Origin: Hyphomonadaceae bacterium
GTDB taxonomy: Bacteria; Pseudomonadota; Alphaproteobacteria; Caulobacterales; Hyphomonadaceae
Assembly (NCBI GenBank): GCA_022844475.1
Contig: JALHLR010000011.1
Coordinates: forward strand, 1-64,000
Reading direction: 5' to 3'
Length of the DNA: 64,000 bases
A program made the translations under genes and the position numbers. Below the pieces are notes generated by a model. It did not search any database. It was not told where the DNA came from and saw nothing but the letters and a program-made list of their open reading frames with translations. This document shows positions 43,028 to 51,507 of the stretch, piece by piece (position 1 is the stretch's first letter; each line of letters starts with the position of its first letter).

Positions 43028-44008
43028 ATGAGCGATACTTCCGTTCCGGTGCGGACGGGGCAGACGGCGCCTGTCCTGCCGCCAACCGGCGTCAGGCCGG
43101 GCTCCATGGTGGAAGAGCCCCGCAAGCTCGATGACGTCATGATGGCGATGGACGTGGTGGATACGCTGCGCCATCGCACCCGCATCGTTGACATGGAGCT
43201 CAATGAGTCCGCGCGCGAGGAGCAGCTCGTCGCGCGGCTCAAGGAGATCTATGGCGCGCAGGGCATCGAGGTGCCGGATCGCATCCTCAAGGATGGCGTG
43301 AAAGCGCTGGCGGAGCAGCGATTCGTCTACAAGCCGCCGCGCGATACCTTCTCGGTCAGGCTGGCGAAGGCCTATGTCAATCGCAAGAAGTGGCTGCCGC
43401 AGACGGTGACTGCGGTGGGTCTGCTGGCGGCGATCGCTGTGGGGTTCCAGCTGCTGGTGTTCGGGCCGATGACGGCCGAGTGGCAGAGCATGCCGACGAC
43501 GATCTCGGCGGAGCTGGCCGAGGGGCAGGCGCTGGCGAGGGACCCGGTGATCGATGCCCAGCTGGCGAGCCTGGCGGCGGAGGGACAGAGAGCGGTTGCC
43601 AATGGCGATCGCGATGCGGCGCGGACGCAGCTGAAGACCATGCAGGGCATGAACGACCAGCTGGCGCAGGAATACGACATTCGGATCGTATCGCGGCCGG
43701 ATGAGGACACTGGCTTCTGGCGGCAGGCGAACGACCAGCCGAATGCGATGAACTACTATCTCGTTGTGGAGGCGGTGGCGCCGGGGGGGCGTGTGCTCAA
43801 GGTGCCGATCCGCAGTGTGGAGGAGCAGACAACTGAAAGCGTAAGTCTTTGGGCGCAGCGCGTGGACAAGGCGACGTTCGATCGCGTCGGTGCTGAGAAG
43901 GCGTCGAACGGAATGGTGGTGAACGACATTCTTGGGCGCAAGACGCGCGGCGAGCTTGAGCCCGCATTTGATACGCCCGTGCCGGGCGGGGCGATCACGC
44001 AATGGTAG
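43028..44008 (+). CDS. DUF6384-like single-pass membrane protein
   Basis: A 326-residue protein. The N-terminal 105 residues (MMAMDVVDTLRHRTRIVDME ... LKEIYGAQGIEVPDRILKDGVKALAEQRFVY) match what I recall as DUF6384. One membrane helix at 122-147 (TAVGLLAAIAVGFQLLVFG) is followed by a helical region and a C-terminal globular part (about 215-326, IVSRPDEDTGFWRQANDQPNAMNYYLVVEAV). It begins 10 bases after the preceding gene and overlaps the next by 7, indicating coupled translation. Function unknown; likely membrane anchor of a complex with its two neighbours. Confidence 0.72.
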   Translation: MSDTSVPVRTGQTAPVLPPTGVRPGSMVEEPRKLDDVMMAMDVVDTLRHRTRIVDMELNESAREEQLVARLKEIYGAQGIEVPDRILKDGVKALAEQRFVYKPPRDTFSVRLAKAYVNRKKWLPQTVTAVGLLAAIAVGFQLLVFGPMTAEWQSMPTTISAELAEGQALARDPVIDAQLASLAAEGQRAVANGDRDAARTQLKTMQGMNDQLAQEYDIRIVSRPDEDTGFWRQANDQPNAMNYYLVVEAVAPGGRVLKVPIRSVEEQTTESVSLWAQRVDKATFDRVGAEKASNGMVVNDILGRKTRGELEPAFDTPVPGGAITQW

Positions 44009-45522
44009 ACGATCTCACAACCGGGCGCGACGCGCTGCACAGGCTGGACTCGCTGACGGCTGGCGCGCGCGAGGAATTCGACGCGGCTGCGCGCGGGGCG
44101 GAGTCGCATGCGCGGCGGCGCGCGGATCTGGCGCGGCTTAAGGCCGAGAGTTATCGCCAGCTGGCGGCGATGCGGCTCGACGTGATCAAGGTGGAGGCGA
44201 CGGACTCCCTTTCTGCTGCGGAGAAAGAGGCAGCGCGGCTTCTGACGGAGCATGAGGTTTTCACGGCGCGGATCGATGGCGAGGTTGCGGCGGCGGAAGC
44301 CAAGCTGAAGGACGCCGAGGCTATGCGGCGCGCGGGCGAGGTCGAGGTCGATGCGGCGCTGAATGCCTATGAGACGCTGGTAACGGAGACCGAGGCGGCG
44401 GTGCAGGCCGATCCCGGCTATGTCGCGCTGAAGGATGCGTTCGAGCAGGCGCGGGCAGTGTCTGTGCGGGCCGAGCAGAAGCTGGAGCTGGCGAAGACGG
44501 ATCGCGACGAGAAGCGGAAGCCGTATGAGGCCGATCCTCTGTTCTCGTATCTGTGGGAGCGGAAATTCCGCACGCCAGAATACGACAAGGGCAGCATGTC
44601 GCGGGCGCTGGACAACTGGGTCGCGCGGCTGTGCGGGTATGACCAGGCGTATCTGAACTATGCGCGGCTGATCGAGCTGCCGGATCGCATCGCCGAGCAC
44701 ATGGCGAACATGCGGCTCGAGGAGGCCGAGGCGCAGGCGGCGATCGAACGGTTCGAGGCTCAGGCGCTGGAGGCACGCGGGGCGGGCAAGCTGTCGGCGG
44801 AGTTATCGGCGGCGAAGGACAAGCTGAAGGCGCTGGATGCTACGCTGACCGAAGCGGAGGCGCGGCACGCGGACCTGCGCCGTCAGCAGGAGCAGGCGGC
44901 GAGTGGCGATGCCGGACCGCAGGAAAAGGCAAGGTGCGTGCTGGAAGAGGGGCTGGCGCAGGCGAGCTTCCCGGATCTCAAGGTTCTGGCGGCGGAGACA
45001 ACGACGACGGACGATGATCGCGTGGTCGAGGCGCTGATCAAGCTGCGCACGGAAGAACTCCAGATGGAGGTGAACTGGCGCGGCGTCGAGGCGTTGCCGG
45101 CGCGGCGGCGTGCGGGGGCCGAGACGCTGGAGCAGGTGCGGCGGCGGTTCAAGGAGGCGGGGCTGGACAGCCCGTACGTCATGCTGTTGCGGCCAGCCTT
45201 CGAGGCGGCGATCGAGGCGTATGGCAAGGGGCCGTCGCCGGATGGCGAGGCGCTGTGGCGCGCGATCAAGGCGACAGTGCGACAGGCGCCGCGCAGCGAC
45301 GATGACTATTTCGGCGGGCCACGTCGCGGGCGCAATGTCGGTGGCGATGTCATCGCGGGCGTCATCCTCGGCGAAGTGATCAAGGCGGCGACGCGTGGCA
45401 GCCGGTGGGGCGGCGGAGGCTGGGGCGGCGGCGGATCTGGCGGCGGCGGCTCGCGCGGCGGCGGCTTCAGGACCGGCGGCAGGATGGGCGGCGGTGGGTT
45501 CAAGACGGGCGGGCGGTTTTAG
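44002..45522 (+). CDS. Coiled-coil protein with glycine-rich C-terminal tail
   Basis: A 506-residue soluble protein made mostly of coiled coil (about 20-160 and 225-300, Glu/Ala/Lys-rich). A compact region with YEADPLFSYLWERKFRTPEYDKGSMSRALDNWVARLCGYDQAYLNYARL (about 175-225) is probably the most conserved part. Residues ~440-506 form a hydrophobic stretch and an almost pure Gly tail with Arg, Trp, Ser, Phe (GWGGGGSGGGGSRGGGF). The start overlaps the previous stop; the stop TAG is directly followed by the GTG of the next gene. Function unknown. Confidence 0.7.
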   Translation: MVDDLTTGRDALHRLDSLTAGAREEFDAAARGAESHARRRADLARLKAESYRQLAAMRLDVIKVEATDSLSAAEKEAARLLTEHEVFTARIDGEVAAAEAKLKDAEAMRRAGEVEVDAALNAYETLVTETEAAVQADPGYVALKDAFEQARAVSVRAEQKLELAKTDRDEKRKPYEADPLFSYLWERKFRTPEYDKGSMSRALDNWVARLCGYDQAYLNYARLIELPDRIAEHMANMRLEEAEAQAAIERFEAQALEARGAGKLSAELSAAKDKLKALDATLTEAEARHADLRRQQEQAASGDAGPQEKARCVLEEGLAQASFPDLKVLAAETTTTDDDRVVEALIKLRTEELQMEVNWRGVEALPARRRAGAETLEQVRRRFKEAGLDSPYVMLLRPAFEAAIEAYGKGPSPDGEALWRAIKATVRQAPRSDDDYFGGPRRGRNVGGDVIAGVILGEVIKAATRGSRWGGGGWGGGGSGGGGSRGGGFRTGGRMGGGGFKTGGRF

Positions 45523-46629
45523 GTGACCGCGCGTGTCGAGCGGCTGGCGTGGAGTGACGTGCTGCTTGATCCGATCCACCTGGGCGGCGCGACGCTGCAG
45601 CTGACGCTTGGGCTTGGTTCGGGATTGTCGCGTCGTACGAGCGATGGCGCGCTGTTCGCGATCACCGACCGTGGGCCCAATCTTTTTCCATCACAGGCCG
45701 TCAACGACTACGGCCTGGGGCGGCTTGCGCCGTTGCGCGCCATCCCGGGCGCCAAGATCATGCCGATACCGCACGCCGGGCCCGAGATTGTCCAGCTGCG
45801 CGTGACCGACGACGCTGTCCACGTTTTGCGGCGCATTCCGCTCGTCACGCTCAGCGGCGCACGGCTGAGCGGCGTTGCCTTGCCCGGCGGCGCGATGGAG
45901 CCGATCTTCGACATCGCAGGCACCCGACTCGCGCCTGACACGCTGGGCGCCGACAGCGAGGCGCTCGCGGCGATGCCAGACGGGTCGTTCCTCGTCGCGG
46001 AAGAGTATGGACCTTCGATACTCGTGGTGAGCAGCGATGGTGTGGTGTCTGAGCGCTGGGTAGCGGCGGGGCGCGAAGTGGCGCTTTCGCATCCCGACCT
46101 GCCAGCGCGTGGCGTGCTGCCAGCGCGGTGCGCACGACGCAGACCGAACCGGGGTTGTGAGGCGCTGTGCGCATCGCCCGACGGCAGTTGGCTGTATCTC
46201 GGATTCCAGAGCGCGTTGGCGGGCGAGGCAGAGACTGGCGTGCCAATCTGGAAGCTGGATGCTGGCAATGGCGCGCTGGTCGCGGAGTGGCTCTATCCGT
46301 TCGACGCCTCCTCGAGTTTCAGGCGCGATGCGGCGCGGCGGGCTGTCGGACCTGGCGATCTCAAGATCTGCGAGTTTGCCTGGGCGGGCGAGGATACGCT
46401 GGTCGTGCTTGAGCGCATTGCGCATACGACGAAGATCTATCGCGTTGAGCTTTCGCGGTTGCCGGAGAAGACGCTGCTGCTTTCCAGCGATGAGCATCCC
46501 GAGGTAGGGCCGGACATGGAGGGCATGGCGCTGCTGTCGCAGTCGGAGATACTCTTGGTGTCAGACAGTGATTTTGGCGTTGAGGGTGCGGGCACCGAGT
46601 TCTGGCGGATTACGCTGGGTGCGCCCTAA
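45523..46629 (+). CDS. Esterase-like activity of phytase (PF13449-type) protein
   Basis: A 368-residue beta-propeller-like protein starting at GTG 45523, immediately after the preceding stop codon. Segments LGSGLSRRTSDGALFAITDRGPN, SEALAAMPDGSFLVAEEYGPSILVVSSDG, CEALCASPDGSWLYLGFQS and PDMEGMALLSQSEILLVSDSDFG are typical of the phytase-esterase-like family. No signal peptide is seen, though most family members are exported. It is the last gene of the coiled-coil operon; the meaning of that is unclear. Overlaps the convergent phoD-like gene by 4 bases. Confidence 0.8.
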   Translation: MTARVERLAWSDVLLDPIHLGGATLQLTLGLGSGLSRRTSDGALFAITDRGPNLFPSQAVNDYGLGRLAPLRAIPGAKIMPIPHAGPEIVQLRVTDDAVHVLRRIPLVTLSGARLSGVALPGGAMEPIFDIAGTRLAPDTLGADSEALAAMPDGSFLVAEEYGPSILVVSSDGVVSERWVAAGREVALSHPDLPARGVLPARCARRRPNRGCEALCASPDGSWLYLGFQSALAGEAETGVPIWKLDAGNGALVAEWLYPFDASSSFRRDAARRAVGPGDLKICEFAWAGEDTLVVLERIAHTTKIYRVELSRLPEKTLLLSSDEHPEVGPDMEGMALLSQSEILLVSDSDFGVEGAGTEFWRITLGAP

Positions 46630-48245
46630 ACATCCAGCCGACGTGCTCCGTGCGCGACGCTGAGCTTTCTGCGCCCGGTCTCCACTGCATTGCGCCCGCC
46701 CGCCGCGGGAACGAAGACGTACTCCGTATCGATGCGGTCCTTGCGGATGTCGAGGGTCACGTAGCCGCGCTGGCTGGTGTCCATCCATTTGAGGTTGGGG
46801 TTGGTTGCGATGAAGTCCGCAGCGAGGCGGGCGGCGTCGCCGTTGAAGCGGCGTTCGAAGCCGTAGGACGAGACGCTCTGGCCGGCGAACTCGACGCCGA
46901 TGGGGCCTGTCTTGTCGGCGAGGTCGAAGGCCCAGGCGTTGTGGCTGTCGCCGGTGAGCGTGACGAGATTGGCGCCGGTGGTGCGGGCGGCGTCGTAGAG
47001 GCGCTGGCGCGCAGCGGGGTAGCCGTCCCATTTGTCGAGTGAGTAGGGCAGGCCCGCGTCGAGCGCGGCAGCGCGGCGCCCGAGTTCAGCCATCAGATCC
47101 GTCGGGGCGGCGCCCTTGAACCAGGCGGTGTTGGGACGCGGGAAGAGGAGCGCGCCCATGATCACCTGCTGGATGAGCAGTTGCCACTTCTGGCCTGATG
47201 CCGCGGATGTGCGCATGCCGCTGGCGAGCCATGCCTCCTGCTGGCTGTCCATCATCGCGCGCGCGGGGTCGGCGAGCGGGCCGGCGCCGAAGGCGTCGAG
47301 CGCCTGTCGCGTCGCGCCCTTGTCGAAGATCGCGTCGAGATCGTTGTCGAGTTGCTGCGAGCGGCCGAGGAGGCGGGTTTCGAGGCGGAAGAGCGTGGCG
47401 AGATTGCCGATGCGGTGGCTGCCATACCAGTCGCCGCGCACGGGCATCCATTCTCGCCAGACGCGCATGCCGGCGGCGCGACGGGCGGTCCATGGTCCTT
47501 CTGTGGCGGGGTCGTGTGCGCTGGCGCCATCGCGCCAGCTGTTGTTGGCGGTCTCGTGATCGTCCCACACGGCGATCATGGGCAGGCGGCGGTGAAGCTC
47601 GGCAAGATCCGGGTCGAGGCGGTAGGAAGCGTAGCGCTGACGATAGTCGGCGCGGGTGATTATCTCGTGCAGTGGGGCGAGCGCGCGCTGGGCAGCGATG
47701 CCGGGTTGTGCGTCGGCGCGTGTGAGGGGGGATTCGTAGATATAGTCGCCGGTGTGGATGGCGAGATCAATGTCGTCGCGCGCTGCGGCGTGTGCGTAGG
47801 CATTGAACCAGCCGGATGTGCCGTTGGCGCAGGAGAAGACGGCGATGCGGAAGCTTTCGGTGTCGCCGTCGGGCAGCGTTCGCGTGCGGCCTACGTCGGA
47901 GGCCTGCCCGTCAGGGGCGATGAATCGGAAATGATACCAGCGGCCGGGCGCGAGACCTTCCGCGATCACGCGGGCGCAGCAGTCCGTTGCGGGGGATGCT
48001 TCGGCCTCGCCAGTGAGCGCAATGCGCTGGAAGGCGGGGTCGTCGGCAATCTCGAGGCGAAGGCGGACGGGCGATGCGGCGAGATAGCGCGTCCAGAGGA
48101 CGATGCTGGTCTGCGAGGGCTCGCCGGATGCGACGCCGTGGGTGAAGCCGCTGGTCGCCTGCGCGAACGCGCGGCCGGGAAGGGCCAGGGCCAGCGCTCC
48201 GGCGCTTGCAGCAAGCAGACGGCGGCGATCAACGATATAGGCCAT
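46626..48245 (-). CDS. PhoD-like alkaline phosphatase, Tat-exported
   Basis: A 539-residue protein with a twin-arginine signal (DRRRLLAASAGALALALPGRAFAQA). The Fn3-like N-terminal domain begins FTHGVASGEPSQTSIVLWTRY, and the phosphatase core shows VFSCANG, HTGDYIYE (metal ligands), AVWDDHETANNSW, and LTGDSHNAWA, all typical of PhoD. It hydrolyses phosphodiesters/monoesters in the periplasm using Ca/Fe. Leftward, preceding the DUF1993 gene is on the same strand 54 bases upstream. Confidence 0.92.
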   Translation of the reverse strand: MAYIVDRRRLLAASAGALALALPGRAFAQATSGFTHGVASGEPSQTSIVLWTRYLAASPVRLRLEIADDPAFQRIALTGEAEASPATDCCARVIAEGLAPGRWYHFRFIAPDGQASDVGRTRTLPDGDTESFRIAVFSCANGTSGWFNAYAHAAARDDIDLAIHTGDYIYESPLTRADAQPGIAAQRALAPLHEIITRADYRQRYASYRLDPDLAELHRRLPMIAVWDDHETANNSWRDGASAHDPATEGPWTARRAAGMRVWREWMPVRGDWYGSHRIGNLATLFRLETRLLGRSQQLDNDLDAIFDKGATRQALDAFGAGPLADPARAMMDSQQEAWLASGMRTSAASGQKWQLLIQQVIMGALLFPRPNTAWFKGAAPTDLMAELGRRAAALDAGLPYSLDKWDGYPAARQRLYDAARTTGANLVTLTGDSHNAWAFDLADKTGPIGVEFAGQSVSSYGFERRFNGDAARLAADFIATNPNLKWMDTSQRGYVTLDIRKDRIDTEYVFVPAAGGRNAVETGRRKLSVAHGARRLDV

Positions 48246-48299
48246 GGGCGAACTCCGCGACGCGCACGCGTTCTATGGCGCATCGATGACGGTTTGGCG

Positions 48300-48812
48300 T
48301 CAGCCCGGCGGACGGAGGTAGTCGCGCTTGCCAAGGGTGACGCCGTTGTGGCGGAGGATGTTGTAGGCGGTGGCGGCGTGGAAATAGAGGTTGGGGAAGA
48401 CGAAGGACTGCAGGTAGGTGGTGCAGGTCATCGGCATTTCCTGTCCGCCCCCTACCGGGATGTTGATGATCGTCGTGCAGCGACCGTCGATGGCATCGGA
48501 TGAAGCCGCCTGGACATAGGCATTGGCCTTCTGCGTGCGGTCGATCAGCTGGGCGAACGATGTCTCGACATCGGGGAAGGACGGAAGATCCGTGCCGGCG
48601 AGGCGCGCGGCGCCACGCGTCATGGTGTCGGTTGTGATCTGCACCTGACGCGTCAGGGGAAACATGTCCGGAAACAGACGGTAGTTGAGCAGCACTTCTT
48701 CCGGGATCTTCAGCGCCGCGGCGTGGTCCGCGCCCTTCTTGAGGATGGCGCAGAGCGAGCCCAGCGTCTGCGCGCTGGCATCCTTGATCAGGGTCGAGAT
48801 CAGAACAGTCAT
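48300..48812 (-). CDS. DUF1993 family protein, second copy
   Basis: A 170-residue protein from the ATG at 48812. Segments LLNYRLFPDMFPLTRQVQITTDTMTRGAARLAG and FPNLYFHAATAYNILRHNGVTLGKRDYLR are the DUF1993 hallmarks and align with the protein at 20034-20540. Helical bundle of the DinB-like fold, function unknown. Longer starts in the frame have no support. It is co-directional with the downstream PhoD gene. Confidence 0.87.
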   Translation of the reverse strand: MTVLISTLIKDASAQTLGSLCAILKKGADHAAALKIPEEVLLNYRLFPDMFPLTRQVQITTDTMTRGAARLAGTDLPSFPDVETSFAQLIDRTQKANAYVQAASSDAIDGRCTTIINIPVGGGQEMPMTCTTYLQSFVFPNLYFHAATAYNILRHNGVTLGKRDYLRPPG

Positions 48813-48938
48813 GGCGGGCCTCGTCTGGCGTGGAAGGTTCTCATAGCGCGCAAGGGCGCCGCATGCACCGGTAATTTTCGGGCGACACGGTTGCGCCATG
48901 TACCTCCGGATCATAACGACGCTTCAGGGGAGGCTGGC

Positions 48939-49508
48939 GTGAAGCTGCGGCTGAGACTTCTGGCGTGGTGCCATATCGTGTTCGGGGGCGTCGGCCTCGG
49001 CGCACTGACGGCCCTTGTGCTGGCCTACGGAGGGGCCCGCGACCCGGCCTATGACGATGAGTTCGCATTCTTCGGCGGTGCGCTGGGCCTGTTTTCAATC
49101 GTATACTTCCTGCCGTCCTTCGTCGGCGGGATCGGGATACTTAGGCGTATTCCGTGGGCACGGTGGATCCTCTGGATCGAGGCGGGCATGCTGGCGCTGG
49201 CCATGCCTGTCGGCACGGTGCTGGCCGGGTTGAGCCTCTGGGCGTTGATCACCACACGCCAGGACACCGTGGATGGCGGGATGGCGGCTTTCGAGGCGTT
49301 GGTTCAGCGCGCGGTGCGGCCGCTTGTGCTGGCGCTGATCGCGATGTTCATCCTCGGGATGATCGTCGGGGCCGGTTATCTTCTTCGCGATGTGATCGAT
49401 CCGCCGCGCGAGCAGGTGCTGACGCCGCTGCCGAGCGGCGTCCCGGATCCGATGCCGGAGCGGCCGGAGTTCAGGATGCCTGATTTGCCGCGCGCACCGG
49501 GACAGTGA
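48939..49508 (+). CDS. Four-helix hypothetical membrane protein
   Basis: A 189-residue protein beginning at GTG 48939, with an excellent AGGGGAGG site 5 bases upstream. Four hydrophobic helices: about 4-26, 44-68, 76-102 and 125-148. A Pro-rich soluble tail follows ([30 protein letters not shown]). No family recognised. Its last 38 bases overlap the 3' end of the convergent cyclophilin gene. Confidence 0.72.
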   Translation: MKLRLRLLAWCHIVFGGVGLGALTALVLAYGGARDPAYDDEFAFFGGALGLFSIVYFLPSFVGGIGILRRIPWARWILWIEAGMLALAMPVGTVLAGLSLWALITTRQDTVDGGMAAFEALVQRAVRPLVLALIAMFILGMIVGAGYLLRDVIDPPREQVLTPLPSGVPDPMPERPEFRMPDLPRAPGQ

Positions 49509-50394
49509 TGTTGCAAAGGCCGATGCGGCCGACGGGCTGCTTGTAGAAGTCGTCCTTCCGCCAGCGGCGTGAATTCACCAGCGTGGCGAAGGATGCACTA
49601 TCGGTGCGCATGACTTCGAGATCTGTGCGCTCGCTGGCCGGAACGTCGGCGGCGACCTTGATGTCGGCATAGCGGCGGTATTCGGCGGGGGTCTTGTAGA
49701 AACCGGCGTCGCCTGTGCCACGCGGGAAGGCGGACATGATCTCCATCCCCTGAACGACGCGGCCGAGCATGGTGAGCTGGCGGTCGAGATTGCGCGGGCT
49801 GTGGCCAATGATGACGTAGAGCTCCGTGCCGCCGCCTGAGTTTTCGTCGTTCTCGCGGCCGACGCCGACCATGCCGTAGCAGTGTGTGAGCCAGACGCTG
49901 GCCGCGTCACGCGCAGCGGTCATGCCGTTGATGAAGCCGATTTCGTCGGCGTAGGTGTCGGGGTCGGGCAGGATGTCGAAGCTCGCGATGGCGGCGCGGG
50001 GCAAGGTGAACTCGGCGTTGAGCTTCTCCACGCCGACCTTGGCTGGGCGCGCGGGATCAGCGGCCTGCGCCCACTGGGTGACGAAATTGTCCTGCACGCG
50101 CGTGACTGCGCCATTGGTGAAGAAGCCTTCGCGCGACAGCGCTTTCACGTTGGCGACGTGGTCAGGCGCGAACTGCGGCGCCATCTCGATGACGACGCGG
50201 CCTTCCGGAAAATCCATGTAGAGCGTGTTCTCTGGATCGAGCGCACGCCATTCGGCCGGCTTCGAGGCGGCGATCACGTCTGATGGCGACGGCGTGTTGC
50301 CTTCCGGGGGCGGAGGAATGGCGCCGGCGGTGGAAGCCGGCGGCAATTGGCAGGCGGCAAGCGCAAGCGCAGCAAGGGCGATAAGGCTTCTCAT
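49471..50394 (-). CDS. Peptidylprolyl isomerase (cyclophilin-type) lipoprotein
   Basis: A 307-residue protein with a lipoprotein signal (LALAAC, Cys15), a Pro-rich linker and a cyclophilin domain: [74 protein letters not shown]. Long inserts relative to minimal cyclophilins are typical of this alphaproteobacterial type. It would catalyse proline isomerisation of envelope proteins. The 3' end overlaps a convergent membrane protein gene by 38 bases. Confidence 0.9.
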   Translation of the reverse strand: MRSLIALAALALAACQLPPASTAGAIPPPPEGNTPSPSDVIAASKPAEWRALDPENTLYMDFPEGRVVIEMAPQFAPDHVANVKALSREGFFTNGAVTRVQDNFVTQWAQAADPARPAKVGVEKLNAEFTLPRAAIASFDILPDPDTYADEIGFINGMTAARDAASVWLTHCYGMVGVGRENDENSGGGTELYVIIGHSPRNLDRQLTMLGRVVQGMEIMSAFPRGTGDAGFYKTPAEYRRYADIKVAADVPASERTDLEVMRTDSASFATLVNSRRWRKDDFYKQPVGRIGLCNITVPVRAANQAS

Positions 50395-50462
50395 AATCCC
50401 TCCACATCCGAAGCGGGAGGATGCGACGGCGCGGGGGGAAGCTCAATCGCGAAAACGAAAGG

Positions 50463-50482
50463 CGCCGCTCGTACGAGCGGCG
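50463..50482 (-). terminator. Candidate terminator after the glycine-zipper gene
   Basis: A perfect palindrome CGCCGCTC-GT/AC-GAGCGGCG, followed on the minus strand by CCTTTCGTTTTCG. It lies 30 bases beyond the stop codon at 50512. Confidence 0.6.
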
Positions 50483-50511
50483 GCTGACGAAATCTGCTTT
50501 GGATGGATAGA

Positions 50512-50868
50512 CTAGCCGCGGACCTCGCCATTTTCCCAGTAGGTGCGGCCAGAGTTGCGGTCCACGTAGTAATACCTGCGGTTGTTCTGATCGTAGACGA
50601 GGTCGGAGCGGGAGGCGACCTGCTTGCCGCCGACAAAACACCCACCCTGTTCCTGGCAGCCGGTGTAGTAGCCGACAGCAGCGCCGAGCGCGCCGCCGAT
50701 CAGGGCGCCGGAAACGTCGTCATCGGAAACCGCAGCGCCTGCGAGTGCACCAAGCCCGCCGCCGATTACAGCGTTGCGCTGGGAAGGGTCCAGGTCGTCC
50801 ATCGATGAGCATGCCGCCAGCGAGAGGCTGGAGATCGCGGCGCAGAAGGCGGTTTTGATGGCGGACAT
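50512..50868 (-). CDS. Glycine-zipper lipoprotein with C-terminal YYVDR..GRTYW motif, paralogue
   Basis: A 118-residue protein: lipoprotein signal (LSLAAC, Cys20), glycine-zipper region (GGGLGALAGAAVSDDDVSG, GGALGAAVGYYTG), a Cys pair in GCQEQGGC, and a C-terminus RRYYYVDRNSGRTYWENGEVRG nearly the same as in the protein at 13498-13857. AGAGGA precedes the ATG. An exact EcfG promoter lies 58-82 bases upstream, so both paralogues appear to belong to the general stress regulon. The molecular role is unknown. Confidence 0.85.
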   Translation of the reverse strand: MSAIKTAFCAAISSLSLAACSSMDDLDPSQRNAVIGGGLGALAGAAVSDDDVSGALIGGALGAAVGYYTGCQEQGGCFVGGKQVASRSDLVYDQNNRRYYYVDRNSGRTYWENGEVRG

Positions 50869-50925
50869 GGAAAGGTCCTCTCGAAGGCCCATTGCTCTCA
50901 GGCCGATTGCTGTATGTGAGGTGTA

Positions 50926-50950
50926 AACGGGGCTTGCTCGCAGCGGTTCC
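50926..50950 (-). promoter_or_regulatory. EcfG-type promoter for the second glycine-zipper gene
   Basis: On the minus strand GGAAC, 16 bases, CGTT; exact EcfG consensus. The -10 ends about 57 bases before the ATG at 50868. It lies 42 kb from the phyR/ecfG locus in this window. Confidence 0.8.
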
Positions 50951-51454
50951 GCAGATCGGCGGAGTGTTGCGATGCAACCTGTCGCTCGATGCCGAACACA
51001 CACGAACTGCGGAAAGCGTGGAACGATCCTGTGCGGACGACAAGCCGCTCGAGGCCACGGAAGCAGTGCAGTGAGCGCCAGTGTTGCGACGCGGCGGCGA
51101 CGTCTGCGGGCGCGCGGTTGGAGTTGAAGGTCTGCACGAGGACGTCGAGCCAGTGACGAAAGGTAGCGAGCCTTTCGGGCAGCACGCCGAGGATGGCGCC
51201 CATGCAGGCGACGGGGACAGCTCGGCCAGCTTCCCAATCAGGTCGAATTCAGAGCGGCCGTGGAGCCGGTCCAGTGCAGTTCGGTGAGGCGCGGGCAGGG
51301 GGCGCGCCGCGCGTCCGGGCTGGCGGTGGTGAGCTCGGGGACGAGAAACGGACTTGAACCGCTGTCGGACATCAGGCCCTCCCCGCTTTCGGGCAACCGA
51401 GGGTGCAGACAACCCAAGATGGTCCTACTGGGCGGTCAGGGTGCGACAAGGAAA
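50951..51454. other. Gap with possible decayed reading frame
   Basis: No confident gene. On the minus strand a short frame starts at ATG 51372 (MSDSGSSPFLVPELTTASPD) and stops by 51240; a second (50898-51203, 101 codons) reads GAILGVLPERLATFRHWLDVLVQTF; a third frame between them reads RSEFDLIGKLAEL. They could be pieces of one frameshifted gene, but I recognise no family. Confidence 0.3.
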
Positions 51455-51481
51455 GCCCGGCCGCGCAGGGCGTGGCCGGGC
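51455..51481 (-). terminator. Terminator after phoH
   Basis: Stem GCCCGGCC/GGCCGGGC with an 11-base loop, followed on the minus strand by TTTCCTTGTC; 27 bases beyond the phoH stop codon. Confidence 0.65.
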
Positions 51482-51507
51482 CTGGCCTTGTCCAGAGCAG
51501 GTGCCGC

